Assembly: GCA_964601515.1 (NCBI GenBank)
Contig: CAZRNU010000001.1
Span: 10,501 to 74,500, forward strand
Direction of reading: 5' to 3'
DNA from: PWND01 sp964601515
GTDB taxonomy: Bacteria; Bacteroidota; Bacteroidia; Bacteroidales; UBA7960
Length of the DNA: 64,000 bases
This document shows, one piece after another, positions 37,114-45,763 of this stretch (position 1 is the stretch's first letter; every line of letters starts with the position of its first letter). The notes under the pieces were generated by a model. That model was not told where the DNA came from and searched no databases. It saw only the letters and a program-made list of their open reading frames with translations. The translations under genes were made by a program, and so were the position numbers.

Positions 37114-37262
37114 AACTATTTATTTTATAATTCAATAAAATGTTAGATAATCATATTATAATATCTACCCAAAGGTAAAAAAAAGAATAAAGAGTATTGA
37201 TATTAAACCTAATCATTGTAATATTTTTTAACTTTTTCTTTTTTGATTAAGTAGTATAAACA

Positions 37263-38495
37263 ATGGGTATTGAAATTACTTTAGCAGTTGTATTTGTCGG
37301 GTTTCTCATATTTGCTGCTTATTTATTTGCGGAATTCTTTCGCAGTAAAAACATTCCCGATGTTTTACTTCTAATAATTATAGGTCTTGTTGTTGGTCCT
37401 TTAACAGGGCTTTTAAATCAGTCAATGTTTGGGCACATAGGGAGTGTTTTTTCAAATATTACTCTTGTCATTATTCTTTTTGAGGGGGGAACTAATTTAA
37501 AAGCAGAAATAATTAAACAAGCACTAAGAGGTACAGCAAAAATTACACTGATTAATTTTTTAACAAGCACATTTCTTACAGGGTTTATTACTTATTATTT
37601 TTTCGACTTCGATCCTATTTTGTCATTTATGCTTGGTGCATTTTTGGGTGGAACAGCATCAGCTATAGTAATTCCCATGGTTGGACAGTTAAAAATGGAA
37701 CACAACAGCAAAACAATCCTTATTCTGGAATCTGCGGTTACTGACGTTTTATGTGTAGTAGTGGGGCTTGCCTTTTTTGAGGCATTTAAATTGGGTGAGG
37801 TTAGAGTAGCCTCATTGTTTGGAAGCCTCGTATCAGGGTTTTTATTGTCTATTATTGTCGGATTTTTAGGTGGATTAGTTTGGTCTTTTTTGCTCAATAA
37901 AGTTAGAACAATCAACAACTCAATTTTTACAACGCCGGCATTCGTTTTTATTTTGTTTGGAATATCTGAACTTCTTGGGTTCAATGGCGTAATTACTTCA
38001 TTAATGTTTGGAATTACACTTGCAAACATAGAGTTGCTTCCTTTAAATCTGATACAGAAATATACCAGATTTACCCCTAATACTCTTAATGAAACTGAAA
38101 AGGTTTTCTTTTCTGAAGTAGTTTTTCTGTTGAAAACTTTCTTCTTTGTTTATATAGGAATATCAATGGTCTTAACTGATTATTTTTCTATGTCGATGGG
38201 AGTGCTGCTAACCTGTGTATATTATTTCATTAGAGTTTTTATAGTGAAAGTGTCTGTTAGCAATAGAATTCCAAAACCTGACAGAATAATTATGGCTATG
38301 ATGGTTCCAAAAGGTTTGGCTGCTGCTGTATTAGCATCTCTGCCATATCAGGCAGGGATTGAAGGGGGCGAATTAATTCAGAATATTACTTATTCTACAG
38401 TGCTATTTTCAATTGTTGCAAACTCCCTGCTTATATTTGCCAACTCGCGTGTGCCGGCAGTAGGAGGTGTTTATGGATTATTTTTTAAATCATAA
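37263..38495 (+). CDS. Cation:proton antiporter, CPA superfamily
   Basis: This 410-residue, 12-13-helix membrane protein is of the NhaP/KefB fold. LIIIGLVVGPLTGLLN and FEGGTNLKAEIIK near the N-terminus are typical. The ion-binding discontinuous helix carries ESAVTDVLCVVVG near residues 160-172. A Thr-Asp pair replaces the Asn-Asp or Asp-Asp of the main branches, which points to electroneutral exchange. It lacks a C-terminal regulatory (TrkA) domain. It is divergent from the SLC12-like fusion gene with 149 bases between starts, adding to an ion-homeostasis neighbourhood. Na+/H+ versus K+/H+ cannot be decided from sequence. Confidence 0.9.
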   Translation: MGIEITLAVVFVGFLIFAAYLFAEFFRSKNIPDVLLLIIIGLVVGPLTGLLNQSMFGHIGSVFSNITLVIILFEGGTNLKAEIIKQALRGTAKITLINFLTSTFLTGFITYYFFDFDPILSFMLGAFLGGTASAIVIPMVGQLKMEHNSKTILILESAVTDVLCVVVGLAFFEAFKLGEVRVASLFGSLVSGFLLSIIVGFLGGLVWSFLLNKVRTINNSIFTTPAFVFILFGISELLGFNGVITSLMFGITLANIELLPLNLIQKYTRFTPNTLNETEKVFFSEVVFLLKTFFFVYIGISMVLTDYFSMSMGVLLTCVYYFIRVFIVKVSVSNRIPKPDRIIMAMMVPKGLAAAVLASLPYQAGIEGGELIQNITYSTVLFSIVANSLLIFANSRVPAVGGVYGLFFKS

Positions 38496-38496
38496 T

Positions 38497-39036
38497 ATGA
38501 AATTTTTCGATTTAGCCCAGCTTAGGCAAAGTACACGAAGATATTCTTCAATGCCCGTTGAACGAGAAAAAATTGATAGAATTATTGAAAGTTGCAGAAT
38601 AGCTCCGTCGGCCTGTAATTCTCAGCCTTGGAAGTTTATTGTAATTGATAATCCTGATCTGAAGAAACAAATATCAGACTCTTCTTATGGTTCAGTTTTA
38701 AGATTTAATAGGTTTGCTAAAGAATGCCCTGTAATGGTAGCTCTAATTATTGAACCTCCAAAGTTCTTGGCAAAGATAGGTGGAGCAATAAAAGACAAGG
38801 ATTTTTATTTTATGGATATTGGAATTGTTGCCTCTTATTTCTGTCTTCAGGCTGCCGAACTTGGGCTTGGAACATGTATGCTTGGTTGGTTTGACGAACC
38901 TAAGGTGAAAAAGACTTTAGGAATTCCGGCAGGGAAAAGAGTTGCTCTCTTATTTACTGTTGGGTATGAAGCAGGAAAGCAAAGAACTAAAATCAGAAAA
39001 AACATTAAAGATATACTGTCTTATAATAAGTATTAA
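38497..39036 (+). CDS. Nitroreductase family protein
   Basis: This 179-residue FMN-dependent oxidoreductase starts at ATG 38497 (MKFFDLAQLRQSTRRYSS), one base after the antiporter stop. The SxRxY N-terminal motif and IAPSACNSQPWKFIVIDNP form the flavin phosphate site. CLQAAELGLGTCMLGWFDE contributes the second half of the site. The family reduces nitro compounds, quinones or enones with NAD(P)H; the physiological substrate is not predictable. It is transcriptionally linked to the antiporter. Confidence 0.93.
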   Translation: MKFFDLAQLRQSTRRYSSMPVEREKIDRIIESCRIAPSACNSQPWKFIVIDNPDLKKQISDSSYGSVLRFNRFAKECPVMVALIIEPPKFLAKIGGAIKDKDFYFMDIGIVASYFCLQAAELGLGTCMLGWFDEPKVKKTLGIPAGKRVALLFTVGYEAGKQRTKIRKNIKDILSYNKY

Positions 39037-39220
39037 GATTTTGCTTTATTTTGCACTGATTTCTATTGTATTACGTAAAAATAATTGATACATCAGTTTT
39101 TTACATCATTTTTGTGTCATTTAAAATTGTTGTTAATTTAACGAGCATGATTCGTTAATCACAAATACGGATGAAAATCATCATGCGAATTCCATCCGAC
39201 ACATAAAAAATTATTTACGG

Positions 39221-41260
39221 ATGAAAAAGCTATTATTAACACTAACTGCATTGGTTATTATGTTATCAGGATGTGATGAAAAAGTTGTTCAAGACAAAAT
39301 GGGCGTTGTCCCACAGGCTGTAATCGACGAAACTATAAATGAATTAGTTGCTGCGAATGGCGAGGAGTCTAAAGAATTAATTTTTAAAGGAGTATCTCAG
39401 GTTGCTGCACTATGGAAAAACTCAGACGGCAGCTCAGACGATTTTAAAGGTTTTTGTATTTCTAATTTTGCAGGTAAGAATGAAGATAAGCAAATACTAT
39501 TTGAAAAACTTTCAACAAGTTTTGAGTCTATTTGGGGGTTCTCAAACAGAATGAGTCTTGAACTTATGAAGCCGCTACATCTAGATCAGGGGCCTGTATT
39601 GCCGATTGATATGATGTTTGGCAGCTATTCTCCATTAGCTCATTTTTATGACGATTTCTTTAGCAATAAAATTGCATTTCTAACTGTTCTAAATTTTCCT
39701 TTTTATTCTCTCGACGAGAAAGCTGCTTTATCCGGCAATTGGGATAGGCTGGATTGGGCTTATGCTAGAATGGGAGATATTTTCACATCAAGAGTTCCTG
39801 GAGAAATTAATCAGGAAGCATCTCGTATAGCAACTGAATCTGATGCATATATTTCAGAATATAATATTGTTATGGGAAATCTTATAAATGATGAGGGCGA
39901 AAAGCTTTTCCCGGATAATATGAACTTGATTACACATTGGGGTTTGCGCGACCAACTTAAAGCTAATTATGGAACTGAAGATGGATTAAAAAAGCAATTG
40001 ATGATATATCAGGTTATGCAAAGAATAATATCGCAGGAAATCCCGGAAATGGTTATTAATAATCAGGAAGTTCATTGGAATCCTTATAGCAATGTTGTTT
40101 ATAAGAATGGCACTGTAATCTCTTCAACTCCTGAACCAAATACACGTTATAAACATCTTTTAAATAACTTCAAAATTAGCAAAGAAGCTGATGCTTATTC
40201 TCCAAGTTATCCAACAGCTATTCATAGAGCTTACGACCAGAACCTTGAACTTACCAGAGAAGAAGTTGAGGCATTATTTGTTAACCTTGTCAGCTCTCCT
40301 TTGTTGAAAGAAGTTGGGCAGTTAATTAAAAGCAGATTAGGTCGCGATTTGCAGCCATTTGATATTTGGTACGATGGATTTAAGGCTCGCAGCGGTATTT
40401 CTGAAGAGAAACTTAATGATATTACCAGAGCCAAATATCCAAATGCTGAGGCTTTTGAAAAAGATATCCCAAGAATACTTATTAAACTGGGCTATTCTAA
40501 AGATAGAGCCAATTATATTGCTTCAAAAATTACTGTTGAAGGTTCCAGAGGCGCAGGACATGCCTGGGGCGCTCAAATGAAATCTCAATTGTCGCATCTC
40601 AGAACCAGAATAGTTGAAGGCGGCTTAAACTATAATGGCTACAATATTGCAATGCACGAACTAGGCCATAATGTTGAACAAACAATAAGCCTATACGATG
40701 TAGATTATTATATGCTTAAAGGAGTTCCTAATACGGCATTTACTGAGGCATTGGCATTTATTTTTCAGGTAAGAGATCTTGATATTTTGGGAATGCAAAG
40801 TCAAAACCCGGATCTTGAACACCTTCAGGCACTTGATGTATTTTGGGGTAGTTATGAGATAATGGGCGTTTCGCTTGTTGATATGTATGTTTGGCAGTGG
40901 ATGTATGAGAATCCTAATGCTACTGAAAAAGAATTGAAAGAACAAACAATTAAGATAGCTATTCAGGTTTGGAATGATTATTACGCACCTGTTTTTGGCG
41001 TCAATGATTCTCCAATTCTAGCAATATATTCTCATATGATAAGCTATCCTCTTTATTTGGCAGCATATCCACTTGGTCATCTTATTGAGTTTCAACTCGA
41101 AGGTCAGATGAAAGGAAAAAATGTTGCAAATGAAATTGATAGGGCTTTTACAACCGGAAAAATAATACCTCAGGAATGGATGAAGGTAGCAGTTGGCGAA
41201 CCAATATCAAACCAACCAATGTTTGATGCTATTGAAAAGGCATTAAAACACATCAAATAA
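39221..41260 (+). CDS. Lipoprotein zinc metallopeptidase (HExxH ... E, gluzincin-like)
   Basis: This 679-residue protein has a lipoprotein signal (MKKLLLTLTALVIMLSGC, Cys at residue 18). The zinc site HELGH is at 479-483, with a probable third ligand Glu509 in AFTEALAF, the HExxH-x(25)-E arrangement of gluzincins. The helical regions on both sides (FEKLSTSFESIWGFSNRMSL) fit an M3/M32-like helical metallopeptidase. It should act in the periplasm or on the outer membrane. I cannot name a family with certainty. Palindromic repeats follow the gene and probably act as a terminator. Confidence 0.75.
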   Translation: MKKLLLTLTALVIMLSGCDEKVVQDKMGVVPQAVIDETINELVAANGEESKELIFKGVSQVAALWKNSDGSSDDFKGFCISNFAGKNEDKQILFEKLSTSFESIWGFSNRMSLELMKPLHLDQGPVLPIDMMFGSYSPLAHFYDDFFSNKIAFLTVLNFPFYSLDEKAALSGNWDRLDWAYARMGDIFTSRVPGEINQEASRIATESDAYISEYNIVMGNLINDEGEKLFPDNMNLITHWGLRDQLKANYGTEDGLKKQLMIYQVMQRIISQEIPEMVINNQEVHWNPYSNVVYKNGTVISSTPEPNTRYKHLLNNFKISKEADAYSPSYPTAIHRAYDQNLELTREEVEALFVNLVSSPLLKEVGQLIKSRLGRDLQPFDIWYDGFKARSGISEEKLNDITRAKYPNAEAFEKDIPRILIKLGYSKDRANYIASKITVEGSRGAGHAWGAQMKSQLSHLRTRIVEGGLNYNGYNIAMHELGHNVEQTISLYDVDYYMLKGVPNTAFTEALAFIFQVRDLDILGMQSQNPDLEHLQALDVFWGSYEIMGVSLVDMYVWQWMYENPNATEKELKEQTIKIAIQVWNDYYAPVFGVNDSPILAIYSHMISYPLYLAAYPLGHLIEFQLEGQMKGKNVANEIDRAFTTGKIIPQEWMKVAVGEPISNQPMFDAIEKALKHIK

Positions 41261-41264
41261 TATA

Positions 41265-41380
41265 ACTGTAGAGACGCCATGCTGGCGTCTCTACAGTTTA
41301 TTATCACATGGGAGACGCTAACATGTTATCTCCCTGGGTTTTTAAAAAATAAGAGACGCCAGCATGACGTCTCTTATTTT
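41265..41380. repeat. Two GAGACGCCA palindromes between convergent genes
   Basis: A perfect 15 bp stem (ACTGTAGAGACGCCA with its complement, 3-base loop) at 41265-41297 begins 5 bases after the metallopeptidase stop. A second, slightly imperfect palindrome (AATAAGAGACG ... CGTCTCTTATT) lies at about 41346-41378, and a degenerate unit lies between them. Both have A/T runs at their edges and could terminate transcription from either side. They belong to the same family as 22039-22141. Confidence 0.9.
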
Positions 41381-41407
41381 TTATATTTACCAAATCCAAG
41401 AAATATT

Positions 41408-41986
41408 CTACATCAACCCTTCAACCACCCTTGGGTAATTTAGTAATTCTAGTTTTCTAACTTTTTTCTCTAAAGATTCCGGAGTGTCTTCAGCAAATAT
41501 TTTACATGCTGCCTGAAAAATAACTCTTCCTTGGTCATATTCTTCATTCACATAATGTATGCTTATTCCACTTTTTGAATCTCCTGACTCCATCACAGCT
41601 TTGTGAACATTCATCCCGTACATTCCTTTACCACCGTATTTTGGCAAAAGTGCAGGATGAATGTTTACTATCTTTTTTGAATATGCTTTGATAAAATATG
41701 GAGGTATTAGGGATAAATATCCTGCTAAAACAACGAAAGTAATGCCATGTTCTTTGAAAACCCCAAGTACATATTCTTCGTCTTTCCATTTGTTTTTATC
41801 AATTACAATGTTTGGTATTTGCGCAATTTCAGCCCTTTTTAGAGCATATGCGAATGGATTATCACTAACAACCAAAGCAATAGTTATATCATAATGAATT
41901 CTGAAATAATTTATAAAGTTTTGAACATTAGTTCCATTGCCCGATGCAAGCAGAGCTATTCTGTTTTTGGGATTGTAAGTGGTCAT
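41408..41986 (-). CDS. purN: Phosphoribosylglycinamide formyltransferase
   Basis: This 192-residue enzyme of de novo purine synthesis transfers a formyl group from 10-formyl-THF to GAR. RIALLASGNGTNVQNFINYF is the substrate-binding N-terminus. NIHPALLPKYGGKGMYG holds the catalytic Asn-x-His, and SGISIHYVNEEYDQG carries the catalytic Asp. The start at 41986 (MTTYNPKNR) fits the family; an ATG 12 codons upstream (42022) is possible. It is divergent from acpP. Confidence 0.95.
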   Translation of the reverse strand: MTTYNPKNRIALLASGNGTNVQNFINYFRIHYDITIALVVSDNPFAYALKRAEIAQIPNIVIDKNKWKDEEYVLGVFKEHGITFVVLAGYLSLIPPYFIKAYSKKIVNIHPALLPKYGGKGMYGMNVHKAVMESGDSKSGISIHYVNEEYDQGRVIFQAACKIFAEDTPESLEKKVRKLELLNYPRVVEGLM

Positions 41987-42158
41987 GTCAATTTTGTTAG
42001 GGTTGTCAAATTTGATAGTCAAAAGACAAATATAGTTAAAATCAGTGATTGTTTTTTATTGTAAAATAAAAAGTTTGAACTAATAAATTAGTTAGATATA
42101 ATTTACAGTATAACAAATTCTTACGTATTAAAAATCAAAATTGAACTTAAAAAAGTTG

Positions 42159-42187
42159 TTTGTGTAGTAATTAATATTTTATCTTTG
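42159..42187 (+). promoter_or_regulatory. Vegetative Bacteroidota promoter of the acpP-fabF-rnc operon
   Basis: A -33 box TTTG (42159-42162) and a -7 box TATCTTTG (42180-42187) are 17 bases apart. They lie 32 bases before the acpP ATG. A strong AAGGAG ribosome-binding site follows at about 42208-42213, unusual in this AT-rich genome and fitting for a highly expressed gene. Confidence 0.75.
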
Positions 42188-42219
42188 CACACTGTAAAAC
42201 AAAAAAAAGGAGAAATACT

Positions 42220-42456
42220 ATGTCTGACATTACATCAAGAGTTAAAGCTATTATCGTTGATAAGCTTGGCGTAGACGAAAAAGAAGTAACCCCAGAAGCT
42301 AGCTTCACAAATGATTTAGGGGCAGATTCACTAGATACAGTGGAGCTGATTATGGAATTTGAAAAGGAATTTAACATTGCTATTCCTGACGACCAAGCAG
42401 AAAAGATTAACACCGTTGGTGATGCTATATCTTACATTCAAAACAACAACAAGTAA
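42220..42456 (+). CDS. acpP: Acyl carrier protein
   Basis: This 78-residue acidic helical protein carries growing fatty acids on a 4'-phosphopantetheine arm. The arm attaches to Ser37 in [12 protein letters not shown]. Length and motifs are standard. It is the first gene of a conserved operon with fabF (17 bases downstream) and rnc. Confidence 0.98.
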   Translation: MSDITSRVKAIIVDKLGVDEKEVTPEASFTNDLGADSLDTVELIMEFEKEFNIAIPDDQAEKINTVGDAISYIQNNNK

Positions 42457-42473
42457 AACTTAAGTAGCTTTAC

Positions 42474-43727
42474 ATGAACTTTAGAAGAGTAGTCGTAACA
42501 GGATTAGGCGCTCTTACCCCAATAGGCAATACCGTTCCTGAGTATTGGAACGGATTGCTTAATGGTGTTAGTGGAGCCGGCCCGATCACAAGGTTTGATG
42601 CGTCAAAATTTAAAACCCGAATAGCTTGTGAAGTAAAAAATTACAATTGGGAAAATTATTTTGACCGTAAAGACGTTCGTAAGTACGACCGTTTCACTCA
42701 GTATGCCATGATAGTAGCCGACGAGGCCATTGCCGATGCAAAATTAGATGTAAGCAAATTGGACTTGGATCGTGCCGGTGTTATTTGGGGTAGTGGAATT
42801 GGCGGTTTGGAAACTTTATTGCAAGAAGTAACTGACTTTATTAAAGGTGACAGCATCCCAAGATTTAGTCCTTTCTTTATACCAAAAATGATTGCAGATA
42901 TTCCTGCCGGTCATATTTCTATTAAGTATGGCTTTAGAGGGCCAAACTTTACAACAACTTCTGCTTGTGCATCCGCAGCAAATGCTCTAATAGATGCGTT
43001 GAATTTTATCAGACTTAATAAAGCTGATATTTTTGTTACCGGTGGTTCTGAAGCTGCCGTTGTTGAACCTGGTATAGGTGGCTTTAGTGCAATGAAAGCT
43101 GTTTCTGAGAGAAATGATGACCCAAAAACTGCCTCTCGACCATTTGATAAAGACCGTGATGGCTTTGTTCTTGGAGAAGGTGGTGGCGCAATTATTTTTG
43201 AAGAATTAGAACACGCTAAGAAACGTGGTGCAAAAATTTATTGTGAAGTTGCCGGTGGTGGTTTGTCTGCTGATGCAAGTCATATGACTGCCCCTCATCC
43301 GGAAGGACTTGGAGCAAGAAATGTTATGAAATATGCACTGGAAGATGGCGGTTTAAAAACTACTGATGTTGATCATATAAATACACATGGAACCTCAACT
43401 CCTGTGGGAGACATCGCAGAGCCAAAAGCAATTGTTAGCCTATTTGGCGAACATGCATACAAGATTGCAATAAATTCTACTAAATCAATGACCGGTCACT
43501 TACTTGGTGCTGCAGGTGTTGTTGAAGCTATTGCTGCAATTCTTGCAACTGTTAATGATATTGTTCCACCAACAATAAATCACTTTACCGACGATCCGGA
43601 GATTGATAGTAAACTTAACTTTACATACAATAAAGCGGTTAAAAGAACTATTAATGTTGCGCTTAGCAATACCTTCGGTTTTGGTGGCCATAATGCATGT
43701 TTGGCATTTAAAAAGTATGTTGAATAG
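42474..43727 (+). CDS. fabF: Beta-ketoacyl-ACP synthase II
   Basis: This 417-residue condensing enzyme extends acyl-ACP with malonyl-ACP in fatty-acid synthesis. The catalytic triad is Cys165 (TTSACASAANAL), His305 (NTHGTSTPVGD) and His342 (KSMTGHLLGAAG). The spacing is identical to E. coli FabF 163-303-340. It follows acpP in the standard order. Confidence 0.98.
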   Translation: MNFRRVVVTGLGALTPIGNTVPEYWNGLLNGVSGAGPITRFDASKFKTRIACEVKNYNWENYFDRKDVRKYDRFTQYAMIVADEAIADAKLDVSKLDLDRAGVIWGSGIGGLETLLQEVTDFIKGDSIPRFSPFFIPKMIADIPAGHISIKYGFRGPNFTTTSACASAANALIDALNFIRLNKADIFVTGGSEAAVVEPGIGGFSAMKAVSERNDDPKTASRPFDKDRDGFVLGEGGGAIIFEELEHAKKRGAKIYCEVAGGGLSADASHMTAPHPEGLGARNVMKYALEDGGLKTTDVDHINTHGTSTPVGDIAEPKAIVSLFGEHAYKIAINSTKSMTGHLLGAAGVVEAIAAILATVNDIVPPTINHFTDDPEIDSKLNFTYNKAVKRTINVALSNTFGFGGHNACLAFKKYVE

Positions 43728-43732
43728 ACTTT

Positions 43733-44473
43733 TTGATTGATTTGACTTTTTTAAGAATATTCAAAAAAAAAATTACAGCCTCCGACAGAAAACTTTCGGA
43801 GGCTGTTAAAAATATATTCGGGTATAAACCTAGAAATATTGCATTATATAAACTTGCATTTCGTCATAAATCTGCAGCAATTGAAATTATTAATGGAGTA
43901 AAACACTGTAATGAAAGGCTTGAATATTTGGGCGATGCAGTGTTAAGCTCTATAGTTGCAGATTTTCTTTTTAAAAAATTTCCATATAAAGACGAAGGGT
44001 TCCTAACAGAAATAAGATCGAGATTGGTTAATCGAAATAATTTAAACAATCTTTCCAGAAAACTTGGGCTTGATAAGCTTGTTTTGTCATCTGTTGATAA
44101 TGGTTTTATGGGGTCTTCTATCACGGGTGATGCTTTTGAAGCCTTTGTTGGCGCACTTTATCTTGATAAAGGCTATGTGTTTACTCAAAAAATTATTATC
44201 AATAAGGTATTGAATACTTATATGGACATAGATGATATTGTTCAGAAGGAAGTAAACTTCAAAAGTAAAATAATTGAATATACTCAAAAAGAGAAAAGAC
44301 AAATGGAGTTTGTAATTGCTGAAGAGTCTGAAAATGGCAAAAAGCAAAAAATATACGAAGTTAATCTGATTATCGACGGTAAAATAGTTGCCTCAGGCAA
44401 AGATTATTCAATTAAAAAAGCCGAACAAAATGCAGCTGCGTCTGCTTGGGCAAAGCTTTTCCCTTGTGTTTAA
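43733..44473 (+). CDS. rnc: Ribonuclease III
   Basis: This protein of about 246 residues cleaves double-stranded RNA in rRNA and mRNA maturation. The RNase III signature NERLEYLGDAVLSS is at about residues 60-73. The second metal site is GDAFEAFVGALYLD. A double-stranded-RNA-binding domain lies at the C-terminus (FKSKIIEYTQKEKRQMEF and SIKKAEQNAAASAW). No ATG is available near the N-terminus. Initiation is at TTG 43733, or at TTG 43742, five to fourteen bases after the fabF stop, suggesting coupled, attenuated translation. Confidence 0.95.
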   Translation: MIDLTFLRIFKKKITASDRKLSEAVKNIFGYKPRNIALYKLAFRHKSAAIEIINGVKHCNERLEYLGDAVLSSIVADFLFKKFPYKDEGFLTEIRSRLVNRNNLNNLSRKLGLDKLVLSSVDNGFMGSSITGDAFEAFVGALYLDKGYVFTQKIIINKVLNTYMDIDDIVQKEVNFKSKIIEYTQKEKRQMEFVIAEESENGKKQKIYEVNLIIDGKIVASGKDYSIKKAEQNAAASAWAKLFPCV

Positions 44474-44558
44474 CACTTTTATTAAGGTTTTTGTTAATCC
44501 GCTAATTTATTTTTAACTTTAATGCCTGAATTCCAATTAATTCCGGCAAGATATTCTT

Positions 44559-45053
44559 ATGGCAAAAAAGCTATCACTTAATGTATTATATAGGCCTGAA
44601 TATAAGGTAATTGGAGTATTTTGTCCGGTAAAAGATTATAGGTTTTGCTGGATGATTAATGAAAGTCTTGGCTATTCTTTTAATCATTTTGGTATATTTC
44701 CAACATCGTTTTCGGAAGAAAAAAATCCTCATTTTTTTAACGTTTTTGAATATTATAATGAGCTGTTAAACTTGCGATTGTTTATTGTAAACAACAGGAA
44801 TTCTTCACGCAGTATATTTCAAAGTCCTCCTTTACTAGACTATCTTTTAATAATTGATGCAAATGAATCACGCCACAATCTAAATAAAATTCTTTCCGAT
44901 ATTAGATCTATAAATTCTGTGAATGCAGCTTATTTTCTTGATAATCTACTTGGCAAGCAGTCTGATCAGGTATTTTATGATTTTGAACTTTTTGTTACTG
45001 ATACAGATAATGCTTTAAGGATAAAGCAGATTAAGTATAATGAGGCAATTTAA
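44559..45053 (+). CDS. IPExxxVDY-family protein
   Basis: This 164-residue protein of a Bacteroidota-specific family normally sits between rnc and pyk. The N-terminus (MAKKLSLNVLYRPEYKVIGV) and the late 'SPPLLDYLLIID' segment, a degenerate version of the IPExxxVDYfLii motif, support the call. No enzymatic motif is present and its function is not established. Here pyk does not follow; instead a PAP2 gene on the opposite strand overlaps its last 4 bases. Confidence 0.8.
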   Translation: MAKKLSLNVLYRPEYKVIGVFCPVKDYRFCWMINESLGYSFNHFGIFPTSFSEEKNPHFFNVFEYYNELLNLRLFIVNNRNSSRSIFQSPPLLDYLLIIDANESRHNLNKILSDIRSINSVNAAYFLDNLLGKQSDQVFYDFELFVTDTDNALRIKQIKYNEAI

Positions 45054-45763
45054 AAAGTTAGTATCATTGATAATGTTGCCGAATTATTTGAATAAGAAGG
45101 TGATATAAATAAAATATCAGGCATTTTATTTATAGCATAACCCGTTAAAAGACCTATTATACAACCGACAAACATATCAGATGCCCAATGCTGACTCCGA
45201 TACACTCTTGAAAAAGAAGATATTGTTGCAAATGAATATGCCACCGGAGCAACCCACGGATAGTCGTTAAATTCTTTTGATGCAACTACTGCCAATGCGA
45301 ATGCAGAAGAAGCATGACCACTAGGAAAAGATGCATTTTCCGAATTAAAAGAAAAGCCATGCCATACATTTTTGTCAAGTTCTTGCTGTTCGTAAGGCCT
45401 TTCTCTATGAAGCATATATTTGGGGATATATGCTATTGTTCTTGAAAGTAAGAATGCTTTTGTGCCTTGAATTGCAAAATCTGAAAATTCGTTTCTTTCC
45501 TTATTTTTCCCATAAACATAACTTATTGCTAAAAGGGGTAGTGAAGCATAACCACCGCCTACGGGTTCAAAAAAATACTTCCCCGTTGAATATAAATATG
45601 CATTGTTGTTTTCTGCTAGATAAGAACTGACTTCTTCGTCATAGTAAAAAGACAAAACGCCTGCTCCTGCAGCTATACCGGCGGCAATTAATTCCTGTGG
45701 GTATGCCTTTTTAATAGAAGATAGTAATACTATAAGGCATAAAATGATTATTCGGGAACTCAT
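45050..45763 (-). CDS. PAP2 superfamily membrane phosphatase
   Basis: This 237-residue protein has an N-terminal signal or membrane segment. The three phosphatase motifs are KYMLHRERPY, SFPSGHASSAFAL and SRVYRSQHWASDMF. PAP2 enzymes dephosphorylate lipid phosphates such as phosphatidate or undecaprenyl diphosphate at the outer face of the inner membrane; which one is not clear. Its ATG overlaps the mazG stop (ATGA), so the two are co-translated. Confidence 0.92.
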   Translation of the reverse strand: MSSRIIILCLIVLLSSIKKAYPQELIAAGIAAGAGVLSFYYDEEVSSYLAENNNAYLYSTGKYFFEPVGGGYASLPLLAISYVYGKNKERNEFSDFAIQGTKAFLLSRTIAYIPKYMLHRERPYEQQELDKNVWHGFSFNSENASFPSGHASSAFALAVVASKEFNDYPWVAPVAYSFATISSFSRVYRSQHWASDMFVGCIIGLLTGYAINKMPDILFISPSYSNNSATLSMILTF

